This document shows positions 1-9,098 of a DNA stretch of 64,000 nt, one piece after another. The notes below the pieces were generated by a model that searched no databases, was not told where the DNA came from, and saw only the letters and a program-made list of their open reading frames with translations. Every line of letters begins with the position of its first letter. Within the stretch, counting starts at the first letter, position 1. Source of the stretch: Sphaerotilus sulfidivorans (GTDB taxonomy: Bacteria; Pseudomonadota; Gammaproteobacteria; Burkholderiales; Burkholderiaceae_C); the NCBI RefSeq assembly GCF_013426975.1, contig NZ_JACCPY010000020.1:1-64000 (forward strand). The letters run 5' to 3'. The translations under genes were made by a program, and so were the position numbers.

Positions 1-80
1 CCCCGCGCCTTCAGCGCCGCGTTGTAGGCCTTCCAGTTCGTCGTGCGGTACTTCGTCCGCTTCTTCTTGGCTTCGCTCAC
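1..80 (-). CDS. IS5-family (IS903-like) transposase, N-terminal fragment cut by window edge
   Basis: A frame opens at a GTG (80..78) and runs off the left edge of the window. It encodes about 26 residues, beginning SEAKKKRTKYRTTNW and continuing KAYNAALKARG. This matches the conserved start of IS903-group transposases (K-x-K/R-I-T-N-W-x-x-Y-N-x-A-L-x-x-R-G), which are DDE enzymes that move their own element by cut and paste. The catalytic core would lie outside the window, so activity cannot be judged. An IS903-like terminal repeat sits 30 bases upstream of the start. Confidence 0.75.
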   Translation of the reverse strand, partial: MSEAKKKRTKYRTTNWKAYNAALKAR

Positions 81-109
81 CGCGTCAGTCTACGAGCGCT
101 CGGACGCTC

Positions 110-127
110 GCTTTGTGCAACAGAGCC
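110..127 (-). repeat. Terminal inverted repeat of the IS903-like element
   Basis: The minus strand reads GGCTCTGTTGCACAAAGC. Twelve of 18 positions equal the IS903 end, with the outer GGCT and the CTGTTG block best kept. The partner repeat is outside the window. Confidence 0.65.
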
Positions 128-494
128 GTTCACGACCTGGGACAAGCCCCGCTGCTACTGGCGCCTTTCTGAGCTGCCTACCCGGCAGTTCACCTTGACT
201 TGGGCTTTCTTGCCGTCCGGCGTCATTTCTGAGCTGCCTACCCGGCAGTTCACGCAACCGTGCCGCACGTCAATCCTGATCGTCTGTTTCTGAGCTGCCT
301 ACCCGGCAGTTCACGCATGTGCTGCGCGCCCCCGGGGCCGCCGAATTTTCTGAGCTGCCTACCCGGCAGTTCACGCCGAGACGATGCCTCGCTGGCAGGC
401 GCTGCTTTTCTGAGCTGCCTACCCGGCAGTTCACATCCTGGAAGACCTCGAGCTCCTTCTTGTACTTTTCTGAGCTGCCTACCCGGCAGTTCAC
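128..494 (-). CRISPR. Type I-F CRISPR array, 6 intact repeats, 1 truncated repeat, 6 spacers
   Basis: Six identical 28-bp repeats lie at 166-193, 226-253, 287-314, 347-374, 407-434 and 467-494. On the plus strand each starts TTTCTGAGCTGCC and ends CGGCAGTTCAC. In the transcribed minus-strand sense this is GTGAACTGCCGGG followed by TAGGCAGCTCAGAAA, the I-F form with a CTGCC/GGCAG stem cut by Csy4. Spacers are 32 bp, except 254-286 at 33 bp. A further complete 32-bp spacer (134-165) is followed by only GTGAAC (133..128), where an IS begins. The leader lies on the csy4 side, so spacer 435-466 is the newest and 134-165 the oldest visible. Spacers at 194-225 and 435-466 are open in a frame on the minus strand (for example ...TPDGKKAQVK... 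and ...YKKELEVFQD...), as expected of phage or plasmid coding DNA. Confidence 0.97.
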
Positions 495-631
495 TAGAGC
501 TGGCAGACGCCCAAGTGCTTGTCGCGCTTGAACATTCTGCCAGAGTCTGGCGCGAGACCCTCTTTCGGGGGCCTGCGCTAAGTGCTTGATTTTTAAGGAG
601 CGGAGGCTGCCGCCCCAAAAAAGGGTCGTCG
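495..631 (-). promoter_or_regulatory. CRISPR leader region between csy4 and the array
   Basis: This 137-base stretch without a gene lies directly upstream of the first repeat in the transcribed direction. It holds an A/T-rich patch (about 590-597, TTTTTAAG on the plus strand) and a six-base homopolymer just past the csy4 stop. In I-F systems this position holds the leader with the array promoter and the integration site for new spacers. I could not pick out a convincing -35/-10 pair or an IHF site, so the role rests on position. Confidence 0.7.
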
Positions 632-1195
632 TCAGAACCAGGGCACGGTGGCGCTGGTGCTGAGGCCGTAGGCGTTGAAGGCGCCGGGCACCGGGGCGTC
701 CTGCAGCGGGCCGTGCTGGATGAACAGCCGGAAATGCTGGCCGGTGCTGCTGCTGCGCACCTGCAGGCTCGGCAGCCTCAGGAAGGTGGCGGCCTGGTCG
801 GGAATGCGCTCGCGGGCCGTGGCCTCGTCGATCTGCTGGCGACGCATCAGGCGGCGGCGCATCCGCTCAGGGCTGCTGTGGGACTGCCGCCGCGACACGC
901 AGCAATGCCGCGTCTGCGTCGGCACCGCACCGATTTCGCCGACCGTCAGGTGATCGCGCATGCCGCGCAGCCACGCCGTGCCCATCAGCGCCGCCAGCGC
1001 CTCGCGCGAGCCGTGCAGCCGCAGGCACAGCCCCAGCTCCAGCGCTTTCACCTCCGGAAAGCTCACGCCGATGTCGGTGCAGCCGCCTGCGGCCAGCGCC
1101 CGGTGCAGCTTGGCGTAGAGCGCCTCCATCAGCGCCAGCGGACCGAACTCGGGGTCCGGCAGCAGCCGGAGATCGAGGTGGTGATCCATCGTCAT
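632..1195 (-). CDS. csy4: Type I-F CRISPR endoribonuclease Csy4 (Cas6f)
   Basis: Cas6f cuts the precursor CRISPR RNA at the base of each repeat hairpin and stays bound to the 3' stem of the mature crRNA in the Csy complex. The 187-residue product has the full family layout: start MDHHLDLRLLPDPEF, a KLH motif whose His31 corresponds to catalytic His29 of the Pseudomonas enzyme, and an arginine-rich helix with ERMRRRLMRR that reads the repeat stem. The SSSTGQHFRLFIQHGP block and the terminal YGL...VPWF are also present. Starting at Met3 would restore the usual His29 numbering. It is the last gene of the cas operon, 10 bases after csy3 and next to the leader. Confidence 0.96.
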   Translation of the reverse strand: MTMDHHLDLRLLPDPEFGPLALMEALYAKLHRALAAGGCTDIGVSFPEVKALELGLCLRLHGSREALAALMGTAWLRGMRDHLTVGEIGAVPTQTRHCCVSRRQSHSSPERMRRRLMRRQQIDEATARERIPDQAATFLRLPSLQVRSSSTGQHFRLFIQHGPLQDAPVPGAFNAYGLSTSATVPWF

Positions 1196-1205
1196 CCCCG
1201 CTCAG

Positions 1206-2258
1206 TCAGTCCTTGCTGGCGTCGCCGAAGACGCCGCCGCGCACCAGCGTGGCCATCACGAAGTGCTGGTTGTCCACGCTCGGCGCCTGGTCCTTCAGCA
1301 GCCAGCTGTCCAGCAGCGTGTAGAAGTCGACCTTCTTGACGGGCGGGCGGCAGGCACTGCCCAGCGTCGTCACCGAACCATACGGCTCGACGGCGATCGG
1401 CCCGATCTGGTCCGGCGCGAAGTCCGGGTACCAGGTGTCGATCGTGCGCAGCGCATTGCCGATCTTCTGCGAGTGCATGCCGGCGATGCCGCCCACCGTG
1501 TACAGCGTCTTGCTCTTGCCGGCCTTCTCCTTGTCGAGGATGAGTTCCTGCGACGGAAACACCTCCTGCCCGGCCCCGATGCGCACGAAGGCGGTCACCT
1601 GCAGCAGCACATGCCGGCTGCCCGCCAGCCCTTCGGCGATCAGCGCCCCGACGGCTTCGAGCGCTGCGGCCTGATCGGCCGGCACCGCATCGAAGCTGCG
1701 CAGCGACAGCGACAGCGCATCGAAGGTCCACGTGGCCGGCTGCCCGCCGACCAGATGCGCCACCTGCACCTCCACCTGCTCGGCCCCGACGCGGTTGCGC
1801 CACAGGAAGCGGCCGTTGGCCAGATTGGCCGCATAGCGCCGCGCCAGCACGCCGAAGCCCTGCGCCTCGACATAGCCCTTCACGGTCGCCAGCAGCCTGG
1901 CCTGGTAGTCGGCGCTGTTGCAGGCCGAGGGCGTACCGGCCCCGCCCAGCACCCGCAGCGTGAAGGTCACCTTCAGCGTGTCGGCCTCGGCCGGCAGCGC
2001 AGCCACGTCGACGGTCTGCAGGTTGGGGTTCTGGATCGCCGCATCCAGCTTGGCCGGATCGGCATCCTTGGTCTTGAGCCGGTTGGAGATGGTGCCGCGC
2101 ACCGATTTCGCGCGCACCTCCACCGCCGGCCAGCCCGCGCTGTCGCCCCGCGCCTCCCAGGCGCCGGCGAAGAACAGCGCGTCCGACGGATCGAGCTTGC
2201 GCTCGAACGCCAGGACGGAGGCGGTGACCAGGCCGGTCGCGTCTTTCTTGGTTGCCAT
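1206..2258 (-). CDS. csy3: Type I-F CRISPR backbone protein Csy3 (Cas7f)
   Basis: Cas7f subunits (six in characterised complexes) polymerise along the crRNA spacer to form the backbone of the Csy surveillance complex. The 350-residue product starts with the typical [20 protein letters not shown] stretch. It also has the conserved late segment with KVDFYTLLD and the [15 protein letters not shown] region. An AAGGAGAGA ribosome site lies 8 bases before the ATG. The gene sits between csy2 (21 bases upstream) and csy4, the usual I-F order. No frameshift or missing block was seen. Confidence 0.95.
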   Translation of the reverse strand: MATKKDATGLVTASVLAFERKLDPSDALFFAGAWEARGDSAGWPAVEVRAKSVRGTISNRLKTKDADPAKLDAAIQNPNLQTVDVAALPAEADTLKVTFTLRVLGGAGTPSACNSADYQARLLATVKGYVEAQGFGVLARRYAANLANGRFLWRNRVGAEQVEVQVAHLVGGQPATWTFDALSLSLRSFDAVPADQAAALEAVGALIAEGLAGSRHVLLQVTAFVRIGAGQEVFPSQELILDKEKAGKSKTLYTVGGIAGMHSQKIGNALRTIDTWYPDFAPDQIGPIAVEPYGSVTTLGSACRPPVKKVDFYTLLDSWLLKDQAPSVDNQHFVMATLVRGGVFGDASKD

Positions 2259-2279
2259 GATGGAAATCTCTCCTTGAAT

Positions 2280-3335
2280 TCAGACGTAGTGGAACGGGGA
2301 ATCGGGGTCGTCCAGCGTGTCGACGAGATCGGTAGGCGCCGATTCCGGAGGCGGCGCGGGAGGCCGGTAAGCGTTGCGGCAGCGGTAGAGGCCGGTGGCC
2401 GGGTCGTGATCAGGCCACCACATCAACTCGGTAGCGTCCCGCAGCCTGTGCGGGCTGATCCACTGCCCCAGGCTGTACACGCTCTCGACAAAGCGCAGCG
2501 ATGTGCCGCCGTCTCGCGCGCGCGCCACGGCGCCGGCCTCATGCAACGCCGACAGCGCGGCATAGCCCACCGGAATCGGAACGATCCAGCCGGGCGGGCG
2601 TTCGATCTGCCATTCGATCTGTTCGGTGTCATCAGGCGTCTTGATACGCCGCGCCCGCTGAGTCAGCGCGGCCGTGTCGAGCCAGGCGTCCAGCAGCGTG
2701 GCCTCGGGCGCTTCAGCACGCAGATCGGCCAGCCGGCTGGCCAGCAGCTCGTCGCGCGCCACCAAAGCAAAGCCCGGCAGCCAGCGGCGGCTCAGGCGCC
2801 GCCAAGCCCGAGCCTGTTCGTCAAGCTGGTAATGCAAGGGCCAGGGCAAGAGGGCCGGCTCGGTCTGACGCGGCGACAGCGACAAGGCAGGCATCACGCT
2901 GCCGCCGGCCACGCGCATGCCGGCCAAGACCTCGGCCATGTGGCGGGCCTGCTGCTGCAGGGCGACAGGATCGGCATGGGCCATCCCGGCCACACGCAAC
3001 CCAAACACCAGCGTGAGGTCCAGATGGACCCGGCCTTCCTCGACGATGGCCGATGTGCTGCCATCCTTGTCCACCGGGTTGCGCGTCTGGTTGAAACTGA
3101 TCTCGTGCTTCTGGTCCGCCACCTGGGCCTGCAGGTCGTGGCAGATGACGCCCACCGACCTGAACTCGAACGGCGTCTGATCGCCCAGACGGCGCTGGAG
3201 TGCATGCATCAGCCCGGTGAACGCCGTGATCGACGGGAAGCCCCACGTCAGCGGGCTGGAGATGGCGTTGGCGTTCTGGATGCGCAGCCGGGGCAACACC
3301 AGCAGATGGTTGAAGTCGGGCGACTCATTCGGCAT
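2280..3335 (-). CDS. csy2: Type I-F CRISPR tail protein Csy2 (Cas5f)
   Basis: Cas5f pairs with Csy1 at the foot of the Csy complex, where the dimer grips the 5' handle of the crRNA and helps PAM recognition. The 351-residue product opens with LLVLPRLRIQNANAISSPLT followed by WGFPSITAFTGLMHAL, the signature start of the Csy2 family. Its start overlaps the end of csy1 by 11 bases, so the two are probably translated together, as expected of subunits made in equal amounts. Length is within the family range, although somewhat longer than the P. aeruginosa protein. Confidence 0.94.
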   Translation of the reverse strand: MPNESPDFNHLLVLPRLRIQNANAISSPLTWGFPSITAFTGLMHALQRRLGDQTPFEFRSVGVICHDLQAQVADQKHEISFNQTRNPVDKDGSTSAIVEEGRVHLDLTLVFGLRVAGMAHADPVALQQQARHMAEVLAGMRVAGGSVMPALSLSPRQTEPALLPWPLHYQLDEQARAWRRLSRRWLPGFALVARDELLASRLADLRAEAPEATLLDAWLDTAALTQRARRIKTPDDTEQIEWQIERPPGWIVPIPVGYAALSALHEAGAVARARDGGTSLRFVESVYSLGQWISPHRLRDATELMWWPDHDPATGLYRCRNAYRPPAPPPESAPTDLVDTLDDPDSPFHYV

Positions 3336-4653
3336 GGATCAGCTCCTGCTTGTGGTCGGCTAGCGCTTCCAGCAGGTCGCGCCGCCAGTGGGCATGCTCG
3401 GCATCCCCCATCTTCAAGGCGTCGGTGGTACCGAGCTGGGCGTTGAGCCAGTTGGCATAGCGACCGGCCAGTTCTTCCGGCCAATCACCGGGGATCTGCG
3501 TCGGTCGGCGGTCCAGAAAGGCACGCTCGCAGTCAGGCAGCCGGCATTCGGGCACATCGCTCCAGCCCGGAGGCAGCTCGCGCACCTCGGCCGCGAACAG
3601 CAGGAACTGATCGGTCAGCGCTTCGGCCAGATCGTCTCGGGCATCGCGGGTGTCCTTGCTTTGCGAAGGCTGAGTGGCCAGAAAACGGCGCAGCGCCCTG
3701 ACCCCACTGCGCACCTCCGGCCGCCAGCCAAAGCGGTGGAACAGCGTCTCGGTCTGCAGCAGTGGAACCACATCGGCGCTGCGCCATTGCGGTGGCCGCG
3801 AAGCCAGCAGAAAGTTGCTGCCGCGCCGCTCGCTGTTGAGCTGGCTGATGTTCTGAGGCTTGGTGCCGCCCAGGTTCTGCTCGGCCATGCCCGGCCAGGA
3901 ACGGAGCGGCCTTTCGTGGAACTGCCCAGCCTTGCGGGCCTCCTGGGCCTGCCGAGCGGCATCGCCAAAACGCTCGGCACGCAGCCGCTTGAACACGCGG
4001 TGCGCCAGCGAAGTCGCATAGAGTGGTGCCAGCAGGTGATAGTCACCATCCTGCCGTGGGTCAGCGCCGGTCAACCAGTAGAGCTGCTTGAGCTTGCGAT
4101 GCGAGGCGGGTGTCGGGCAGCGCTGGCCGGCGATGTCAGCCAGCAGCGCAGCTGGCTCAGCCTCCAGCCCCAGCGCGGCCACGATATCCGCGTCATTCGC
4201 CTGAAGGCGAGCCAGCAGCGACTGGCCCTCGAAGCGCGTCTCCATCAGCACAGCCGCCAGATCGGCGACCTTCTTGTTGACCGCCCCATTGCCGGTGGCA
4301 TCGAGGTCGAAGTCCTCGCCCAGCACATGCGAGCCCACCTCCTGCAGCACCGGCATGTCCTGCGGCCGCACCAGCAGGTTGGTGGCCGAGCGCACCGGCG
4401 GGTCCGGATGCACCGCCTTGACCAGATGCGTGGCCAGTTGCACCTGCCCGAGGTACTTCAACCCCTCGTGCAACAACTGCGGCCATCGCCACGTCTCACG
4501 CAGGGCCGCCCGGCGGGTTTCCGCCGCCGCATCGCTGCCCTTGACCTGATCCAGCAGCGCGGCCAGCCGTTGCTGCACCGCGTGATGAATGTGCTGCCGG
4601 ATGTCTGCCGGCCTCCCTGAAAGATTCGGCACTGTCGGCCCTCCTTTGCTCAT
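3325..4653 (-). CDS. csy1: Type I-F CRISPR large subunit Csy1 (Cas8f)
   Basis: Cas8f recognises the CC-type PAM on target DNA and recruits Cas2-3. The 442-residue product is typical in length. It has the family blocks LLDQVKG near the N-terminus, ATHLVKAVHPDP around residue 85-96, a GGTKPQNISQLNSERRG stretch (GG-x-K-P-Q-N-I-S), which is the hallmark Csy1 motif, and a C-terminal ...WRRDLLEALADHKQ. It begins 3 bases after cas3 ends and overlaps csy2. Confidence 0.95.
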   Translation of the reverse strand: MSKGGPTVPNLSGRPADIRQHIHHAVQQRLAALLDQVKGSDAAAETRRAALRETWRWPQLLHEGLKYLGQVQLATHLVKAVHPDPPVRSATNLLVRPQDMPVLQEVGSHVLGEDFDLDATGNGAVNKKVADLAAVLMETRFEGQSLLARLQANDADIVAALGLEAEPAALLADIAGQRCPTPASHRKLKQLYWLTGADPRQDGDYHLLAPLYATSLAHRVFKRLRAERFGDAARQAQEARKAGQFHERPLRSWPGMAEQNLGGTKPQNISQLNSERRGSNFLLASRPPQWRSADVVPLLQTETLFHRFGWRPEVRSGVRALRRFLATQPSQSKDTRDARDDLAEALTDQFLLFAAEVRELPPGWSDVPECRLPDCERAFLDRRPTQIPGDWPEELAGRYANWLNAQLGTTDALKMGDAEHAHWRRDLLEALADHKQELIHAE

Positions 4654-4656
4654 GAT

Positions 4657-7600
4657 TCAGATGCGCCGCACGAACCCCAATACAGGGTGCGAATGCCAGC
4701 CCTGCGGGCTGTCCGGCAGACTCAGCGTGCCGAACCGTTCGGCGCAGCGCTGCAGCGACATGTCCAGGGTGTCGGCCAGGGTCTGCAGCGCTTCGGCATA
4801 GTGCGTCTCAGCCCAAGGCACGATGCCGACGCCCTGCACGGCGGCATCAGGCCACGGGACATGGCGGGCCTGAATGGGCACATAGCGCAGACGGCCGGTC
4901 TTCTGGTCGATGACCTCGGTCAGTTCGACGCGTTCGGGATCCTCGTCACTCGGCCGCAGGCACAGATCAATCTGCTGCCGGCGGTCATCGCGGAATGGCT
5001 GGTGCTGCGGCAGCAGTGCGGTCTGCAGCGCGTCACGAACTGGTCGATCCCACCACCACCAGGCGGCCTCACCGGGCGGCAATCCCCGATCGACAGCAGC
5101 TCCGGCCTGAGACGGAAGCAACGCCCGCTGCAGGCGATGGTGCTCCAGATCGACCCAGCGCCGTGTCGGCTCCAGCGGCTCAGGCTGCCGGATGCGCGGC
5201 CGCGCATCAACCACACCGAACTCCTCGCGGCGTAGCAACTGCGGCAGTAGGTGCTGGTCCAGCAGGGCCGTCTTGTCCTCGAAACCGGGCTTGCAATACA
5301 CCGGCTCACTTGGCCGACGACCGAAGCTGCGCAGATTGGTATTCCAGACACGCACGTTGGGAGTGCTGCACGCCCCTTCGCGATGGCGCCGCACTCTACC
5401 GACCAACTGAATCAGCGAACGCATCGACGAGGGCTCGACGATGGCCCAGTCATAGTCGTGATCCCGCCCGACCTCGGTCACAGGCGAGCCGAGCACGATG
5501 AACATCTGCTGCAGCACCTGGGGGTGGGCATCCAGCCGGGCGCGGATATCGGGCAGATCGAACACGGCATCGGGCCGCCGGCGGTCCAAGGCCGCGTCGA
5601 GTCGCCGTTCGATGTTCGAGCGCACCAGCAGCGGAAACTGCGAGTGATAGACGCAGAGGTGGATCAGGTGGCCTTCAGGCACACCCGCATCGAACAGCTT
5701 GCGCGCCACCTGCACCAGCGGCTCGATGTTGGCCATGCGGATCAAGCCGAAACTGACCCGCCGCTGTGGATGCCGGGGATCGGGCACCGCATGCAGCGTG
5801 TGCAATTCAACGGCATGCCGGCGCAGCAGCAACGCCAGTGCGGCGTATCGATCCTCGTCGCGGTTGGATTGTTGCAGGTCGCGCACATCGATCAGAACAC
5901 AACGGCGCCGGGCCTGCGTGGCCGCTTGGTCAGCCAGTTTGGCACTGCGCTGCACGACGAACTTCTCGTGGGCCTGCCGGAAATGCTCCGGCGTCGAACA
6001 GGTGGCCGCCTGCCGCTCAAATTCGTCCACCCACAGGCACACCACTTCGGGCGGCACGCCTTTGCTCCCCGGCTCAGCGCCACGATGGCGTTGAAATGCG
6101 GTCCTACCAGCCCGGTACGCCATGAACAGCCCCTGCACCAGCGCTGGTGTCAGCGTGGCAGACGACAGCAACACCCGACTGCCCAGCAGCCCTGCCCAGT
6201 GCACCAGCCGGGTCAGCGCCGGCAGATCGGCCAAATCGAAATCATCCGGCTCGTCAATCACCAGATCTCCGGTGAGCAGACGCAGCATCGGGGCGATCTG
6301 CCGGCCACCACGCAGGCTTTCAGTGGCAGGAACCAAGTGATCGATGGTGCAGACCAGGATCGGGGCCACGAGCAGACTCTTCACCTTCGGATCGTGCAGC
6401 GCGCGCGCCAGCAACGGGTGATGGGTGTCGGTCGCGGCATCACCACCGAACTCGACCGAGCCCTCTTCTTCCGGCTCCAGCAGCAATGCTTGCTGAGAGG
6501 AGGACCCGGTCGCCTCTGCTCGCCGCTCAAAATGATCGAAGAGCGCCCGACTTGCACTGCCACCGACTCGGATGGCCAGTTGCTCGTCCTTGAGCTTCAA
6601 CTGCTGCTGAAACGCACGCCCTGTCTGCAGCGTCAGCGTCCGCAGCCCCATTGCGAAGGCGCAACGCAGACCCTGGCCTGGCTCGGCCAGCGCATCCATG
6701 ATGCGGGCATTTGCCAGTGTCTTGCCGCAACCTGTGCTGGCCATGTTGACAATAAACGCCCCATGCTGTGCCGCCTGAACACGTTGCTCGGCGGCCAGAT
6801 CAGCCGCCTTGTCCTGCCAGCGGAAGCGTTCATCGGCACTGCGCTGGCGCAGCAGCCGGTGCCGTCCCAGCCCAGGCAGGCTGCGGCCCAGGCTGGGCAG
6901 CGCATGCGTGATGGCACGGCTGTCGGCCGCCACTCCCAGCAGGTGCTCATCCAGGGTCTGTTTGCCTACGGTGCGACCATGCGAATCCTTGCGGGTATTG
7001 GCCAACAGCGTGCAGCCGACCGGCACGCTCAGACGGCCGTCAGCCTTGCGCTCGTCGGCCCCCTGCACGCCCAGGCTGGAATAGTGATGGTCAGCCAGCA
7101 TCAGCGCCATCCGGCTCAGATGCATGACCCACGGCTCATCCAGCCACGCAAACCCGGCACGCCGGTCTGGCCGCTGGACCAGAGCAAGCAGTCTTGTGGC
7201 CAGCCGGCGCGCTTGGGTCTGCCAGTGCGGCAGCTTCACCGGCAAGGCATTCGGGTCGAACGTCCAGTACGGCAGCACCTGTTCAGCAGGCGCACTGGCC
7301 ACGACCTCATTCCAGTCAGCCTGCATATGCAGCAAGGCGTCGCACAGGCTGTCAGATCCGAAACGACCACTCGGGCAGCCTGCAAAGCGCTGCCGTCCGT
7401 GTTCATCATGGGCCGGCAGCACCGGCAACCGATGGTGCGTCACCACCAGCCACCCGACCGCCTGCGCCAGCGGCGCGTGCCGGAGCGCCGCGAACGGTGT
7501 CGGCAACGCACCGCTGTCCACACCGTCACGCCTGAGGCGGTCGATCCAGGTGGCGTCGTCCGCCGGAGTCGGCGCGATCAGCCGCTTCAGCCAGGTGGCA

Positions 7601-8094
7601 TCGTCATCGGTGCCCACAAAGGCCTCGAACAGCCGCAGCGACACCCATTCATGCCGGTACTGGTTGCGCTCGATCAGCCGGCCGGCCAGCCGGTCCTGGA
7701 AGGCCTCGCTCGCCTTGCCCAGGTCGTGCAGCAGCGCGGCCAGCGCGGTCAGCAGGTGGATGTCCTCCCCGGTGTGCCAGTCGTTCTCGTCGTTCGCACG
7801 CAGCACGTTGCGGGAGGTCGTCTCCGTCGGCACGGCGCCCTGCGCGTTGAAGCGACTGGCATCGCCGACGATCCACAGCAGCTCGCTGTGGTCCAGGCCG
7901 CGGATCCAGTGACAGGCCACCGCCGTGTTTCTGCGTGCCGTCTTGCGCAGCAGGCGTCGCAGCGTGTCCAGACCGTCCTGCGTGATCGGTGTCTGCCAGG
8001 TCCGGTCGCCGCGCCGCTCGGCGAACTGGTCGAGGATGCGACGGGTTTCCACCAGCGCGCGCTTGTCGCACTGCGAGATCAGCAGGATGTTCAT
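4657..8094 (-). CDS. cas3: Type I-F Cas2-Cas3 fusion helicase-nuclease
   Basis: This 1145-residue fusion is specific to type I-F. Residues 1-95 are a Cas2 domain (start [19 protein letters not shown]) that joins Cas1 in spacer capture. An HD nuclease follows, with the metal-binding LLHDLGK at 121-127 and His148. Next is a superfamily 2 helicase: Walker A STGCGKT at 453-459, a DEPD box at 614-617, SSAT at 644-647 and a late QLVGRVRRHR motif VI. The protein therefore links interference (unwinding and shredding target DNA) with adaptation. The start overlaps the cas1 stop by one base (TGATG). All catalytic motifs look intact. Confidence 0.96.
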   Translation of the reverse strand: MNILLISQCDKRALVETRRILDQFAERRGDRTWQTPITQDGLDTLRRLLRKTARRNTAVACHWIRGLDHSELLWIVGDASRFNAQGAVPTETTSRNVLRANDENDWHTGEDIHLLTALAALLHDLGKASEAFQDRLAGRLIERNQYRHEWVSLRLFEAFVGTDDDATWLKRLIAPTPADDATWIDRLRRDGVDSGALPTPFAALRHAPLAQAVGWLVVTHHRLPVLPAHDEHGRQRFAGCPSGRFGSDSLCDALLHMQADWNEVVASAPAEQVLPYWTFDPNALPVKLPHWQTQARRLATRLLALVQRPDRRAGFAWLDEPWVMHLSRMALMLADHHYSSLGVQGADERKADGRLSVPVGCTLLANTRKDSHGRTVGKQTLDEHLLGVAADSRAITHALPSLGRSLPGLGRHRLLRQRSADERFRWQDKAADLAAEQRVQAAQHGAFIVNMASTGCGKTLANARIMDALAEPGQGLRCAFAMGLRTLTLQTGRAFQQQLKLKDEQLAIRVGGSASRALFDHFERRAEATGSSSQQALLLEPEEEGSVEFGGDAATDTHHPLLARALHDPKVKSLLVAPILVCTIDHLVPATESLRGGRQIAPMLRLLTGDLVIDEPDDFDLADLPALTRLVHWAGLLGSRVLLSSATLTPALVQGLFMAYRAGRTAFQRHRGAEPGSKGVPPEVVCLWVDEFERQAATCSTPEHFRQAHEKFVVQRSAKLADQAATQARRRCVLIDVRDLQQSNRDEDRYAALALLLRRHAVELHTLHAVPDPRHPQRRVSFGLIRMANIEPLVQVARKLFDAGVPEGHLIHLCVYHSQFPLLVRSNIERRLDAALDRRRPDAVFDLPDIRARLDAHPQVLQQMFIVLGSPVTEVGRDHDYDWAIVEPSSMRSLIQLVGRVRRHREGACSTPNVRVWNTNLRSFGRRPSEPVYCKPGFEDKTALLDQHLLPQLLRREEFGVVDARPRIRQPEPLEPTRRWVDLEHHRLQRALLPSQAGAAVDRGLPPGEAAWWWWDRPVRDALQTALLPQHQPFRDDRRQQIDLCLRPSDEDPERVELTEVIDQKTGRLRYVPIQARHVPWPDAAVQGVGIVPWAETHYAEALQTLADTLDMSLQRCAERFGTLSLPDSPQGWHSHPVLGFVRRI

Positions 8095-9098
8095 CAGGAC
8101 ACCGTCGAGGAAGGATCGGGCACGCGCGCCTGCGCCCCAAGACGCAAGGCGACCGCCTTGAGCGTGTCGATCATGAAATCGAGCGACTCGCTGCGGGTCA
8201 GGGTCTCGATGCAGGCCTGGCGGAACTCCTGCTCGGTGTCCCCTCGCATGGCGGAGATGAAGGCCTGAGGCAGGATCACCGCATCCTTGACCAGATCGGC
8301 GACATCGAACACCAGCCCGCCCCGCCGGGTCTTGCCATGCAGCACCGCCAGACCATGCGGCAGGCCCAGCACCCAGGTGGCCGTGGCCCCCAGGCCATAG
8401 GCGAGATAGTTGCCATGGTCAAGAAACCGGTTGGCCGTGTCGGTGCTGTCGCCCCGCTGGCTGCGGGTGAACTCGCCATAGCGTGTGGCCTGCGCAGCCA
8501 GCCGGTAGAGCTGCTTGGACAGGCGCGCCTCCTCGGTCAGCAGCGCCGTGTGGTCGGCCGCGCTGTCGATCGCCTGAGAGGAGGCATCCAGCAGCGCATC
8601 CAGCGTCGCCAGATCAGGACTCCAGCGTTCTCGATTCAGCGTGCGACTGTCGCGCCAGGCTTGGCGAACACGGCGCAAGCGGACCTGCTGGAACTCCCGT
8701 GCGGCCTGCAGCCGCAGGCGGTCGTCGAACCAGAAGCGAACCCAGCCCTGGAGATATTCCGTGGGCCGGTATTCGCTCTGCGGTGACATCCATGCGATGT
8801 CGAGCCCCCCGTCCGTGGCGGCGAACAGTGGCGTGCCACCTCCGCCGCAGAACCCCACCATGACGCCCGCCTTGGCCAGCTCGCGCATCGCGGCCTGGGT
8901 CAGCGATGTGCCGGTGCCCAGAAGGAGGGTCGTCGTGTTGGCGATCGGGATGTTCCAGTACAGCGAGCGCGCGCCCTGCTCGGTGACGTACTCGACCCGC
9001 CCGCCGTTGACGAGCACGCGGCAATGCTCGAGATAGTAGAGATTGGCGCGTTTCGAGTGAAGAATGGTCTTGAGGTCTGCGGCCCCGATGTCCTGCAT
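8094..9098 (-). CDS. cas1: Type I-F CRISPR integrase Cas1
   Basis: Cas1 with the Cas2 domain of Cas2-3 integrates new spacers at the leader-repeat junction. The 334-residue product carries the I-F Cas1 marks: KTILHSKRANLYYLEHCRVL at the start, RYGEFTR in the middle, FLDHGNYLAYGLG, and GLPHGLAVLHGKTRRGG followed by LVFDVADLVKD, which hold the histidine and aspartate metal ligands. An AAGGGAG ribosome site lies about 10 bases before the ATG. It is the first gene of the operon. The 171 bases upstream are the likely site of the operon promoter, but no clear -35/-10 pair stands out. Confidence 0.95.
   Translation of the reverse strand: MQDIGAADLKTILHSKRANLYYLEHCRVLVNGGRVEYVTEQGARSLYWNIPIANTTTLLLGTGTSLTQAAMRELAKAGVMVGFCGGGGTPLFAATDGGLDIAWMSPQSEYRPTEYLQGWVRFWFDDRLRLQAAREFQQVRLRRVRQAWRDSRTLNRERWSPDLATLDALLDASSQAIDSAADHTALLTEEARLSKQLYRLAAQATRYGEFTRSQRGDSTDTANRFLDHGNYLAYGLGATATWVLGLPHGLAVLHGKTRRGGLVFDVADLVKDAVILPQAFISAMRGDTEQEFRQACIETLTRSESLDFMIDTLKAVALRLGAQARVPDPSSTVS

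Larger units (their letters stand above)
1..127 (-). mobile_element. IS5-family insertion sequence, one end only
   Basis: On the minus strand the element appears to begin with GGCTCTGTTGCACAAAGC at 127..110. This is close to the 18-bp IS903 terminal repeat (GGCTTTGTTGAATAAATC), and the transposase start follows 30 bases in. The tip joins directly to GTGAAC, the first six bases of a CRISPR repeat, so the element landed inside a repeat. The far end and any target duplication lie outside the window. Confidence 0.7.

Noticed and set aside
106-133. Reading this as a naturally decayed trailer repeat
   Set aside because: The first six bases match the repeat perfectly and the rest matches an IS903-type end, followed by a transposase start, so interruption explains it better than drift.
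250-618. Several short ORFs across the CRISPR array on both strands
   Set aside because: They are made of repeated peptide units (ELPGRQLRK, NCRVGSSE) produced by the repeats and have no coding character.
5251-8268. A 1005-codon open frame opposite cas3
   Set aside because: It is an antisense shadow of a high-GC gene. Cas3 on the other strand carries every expected motif.
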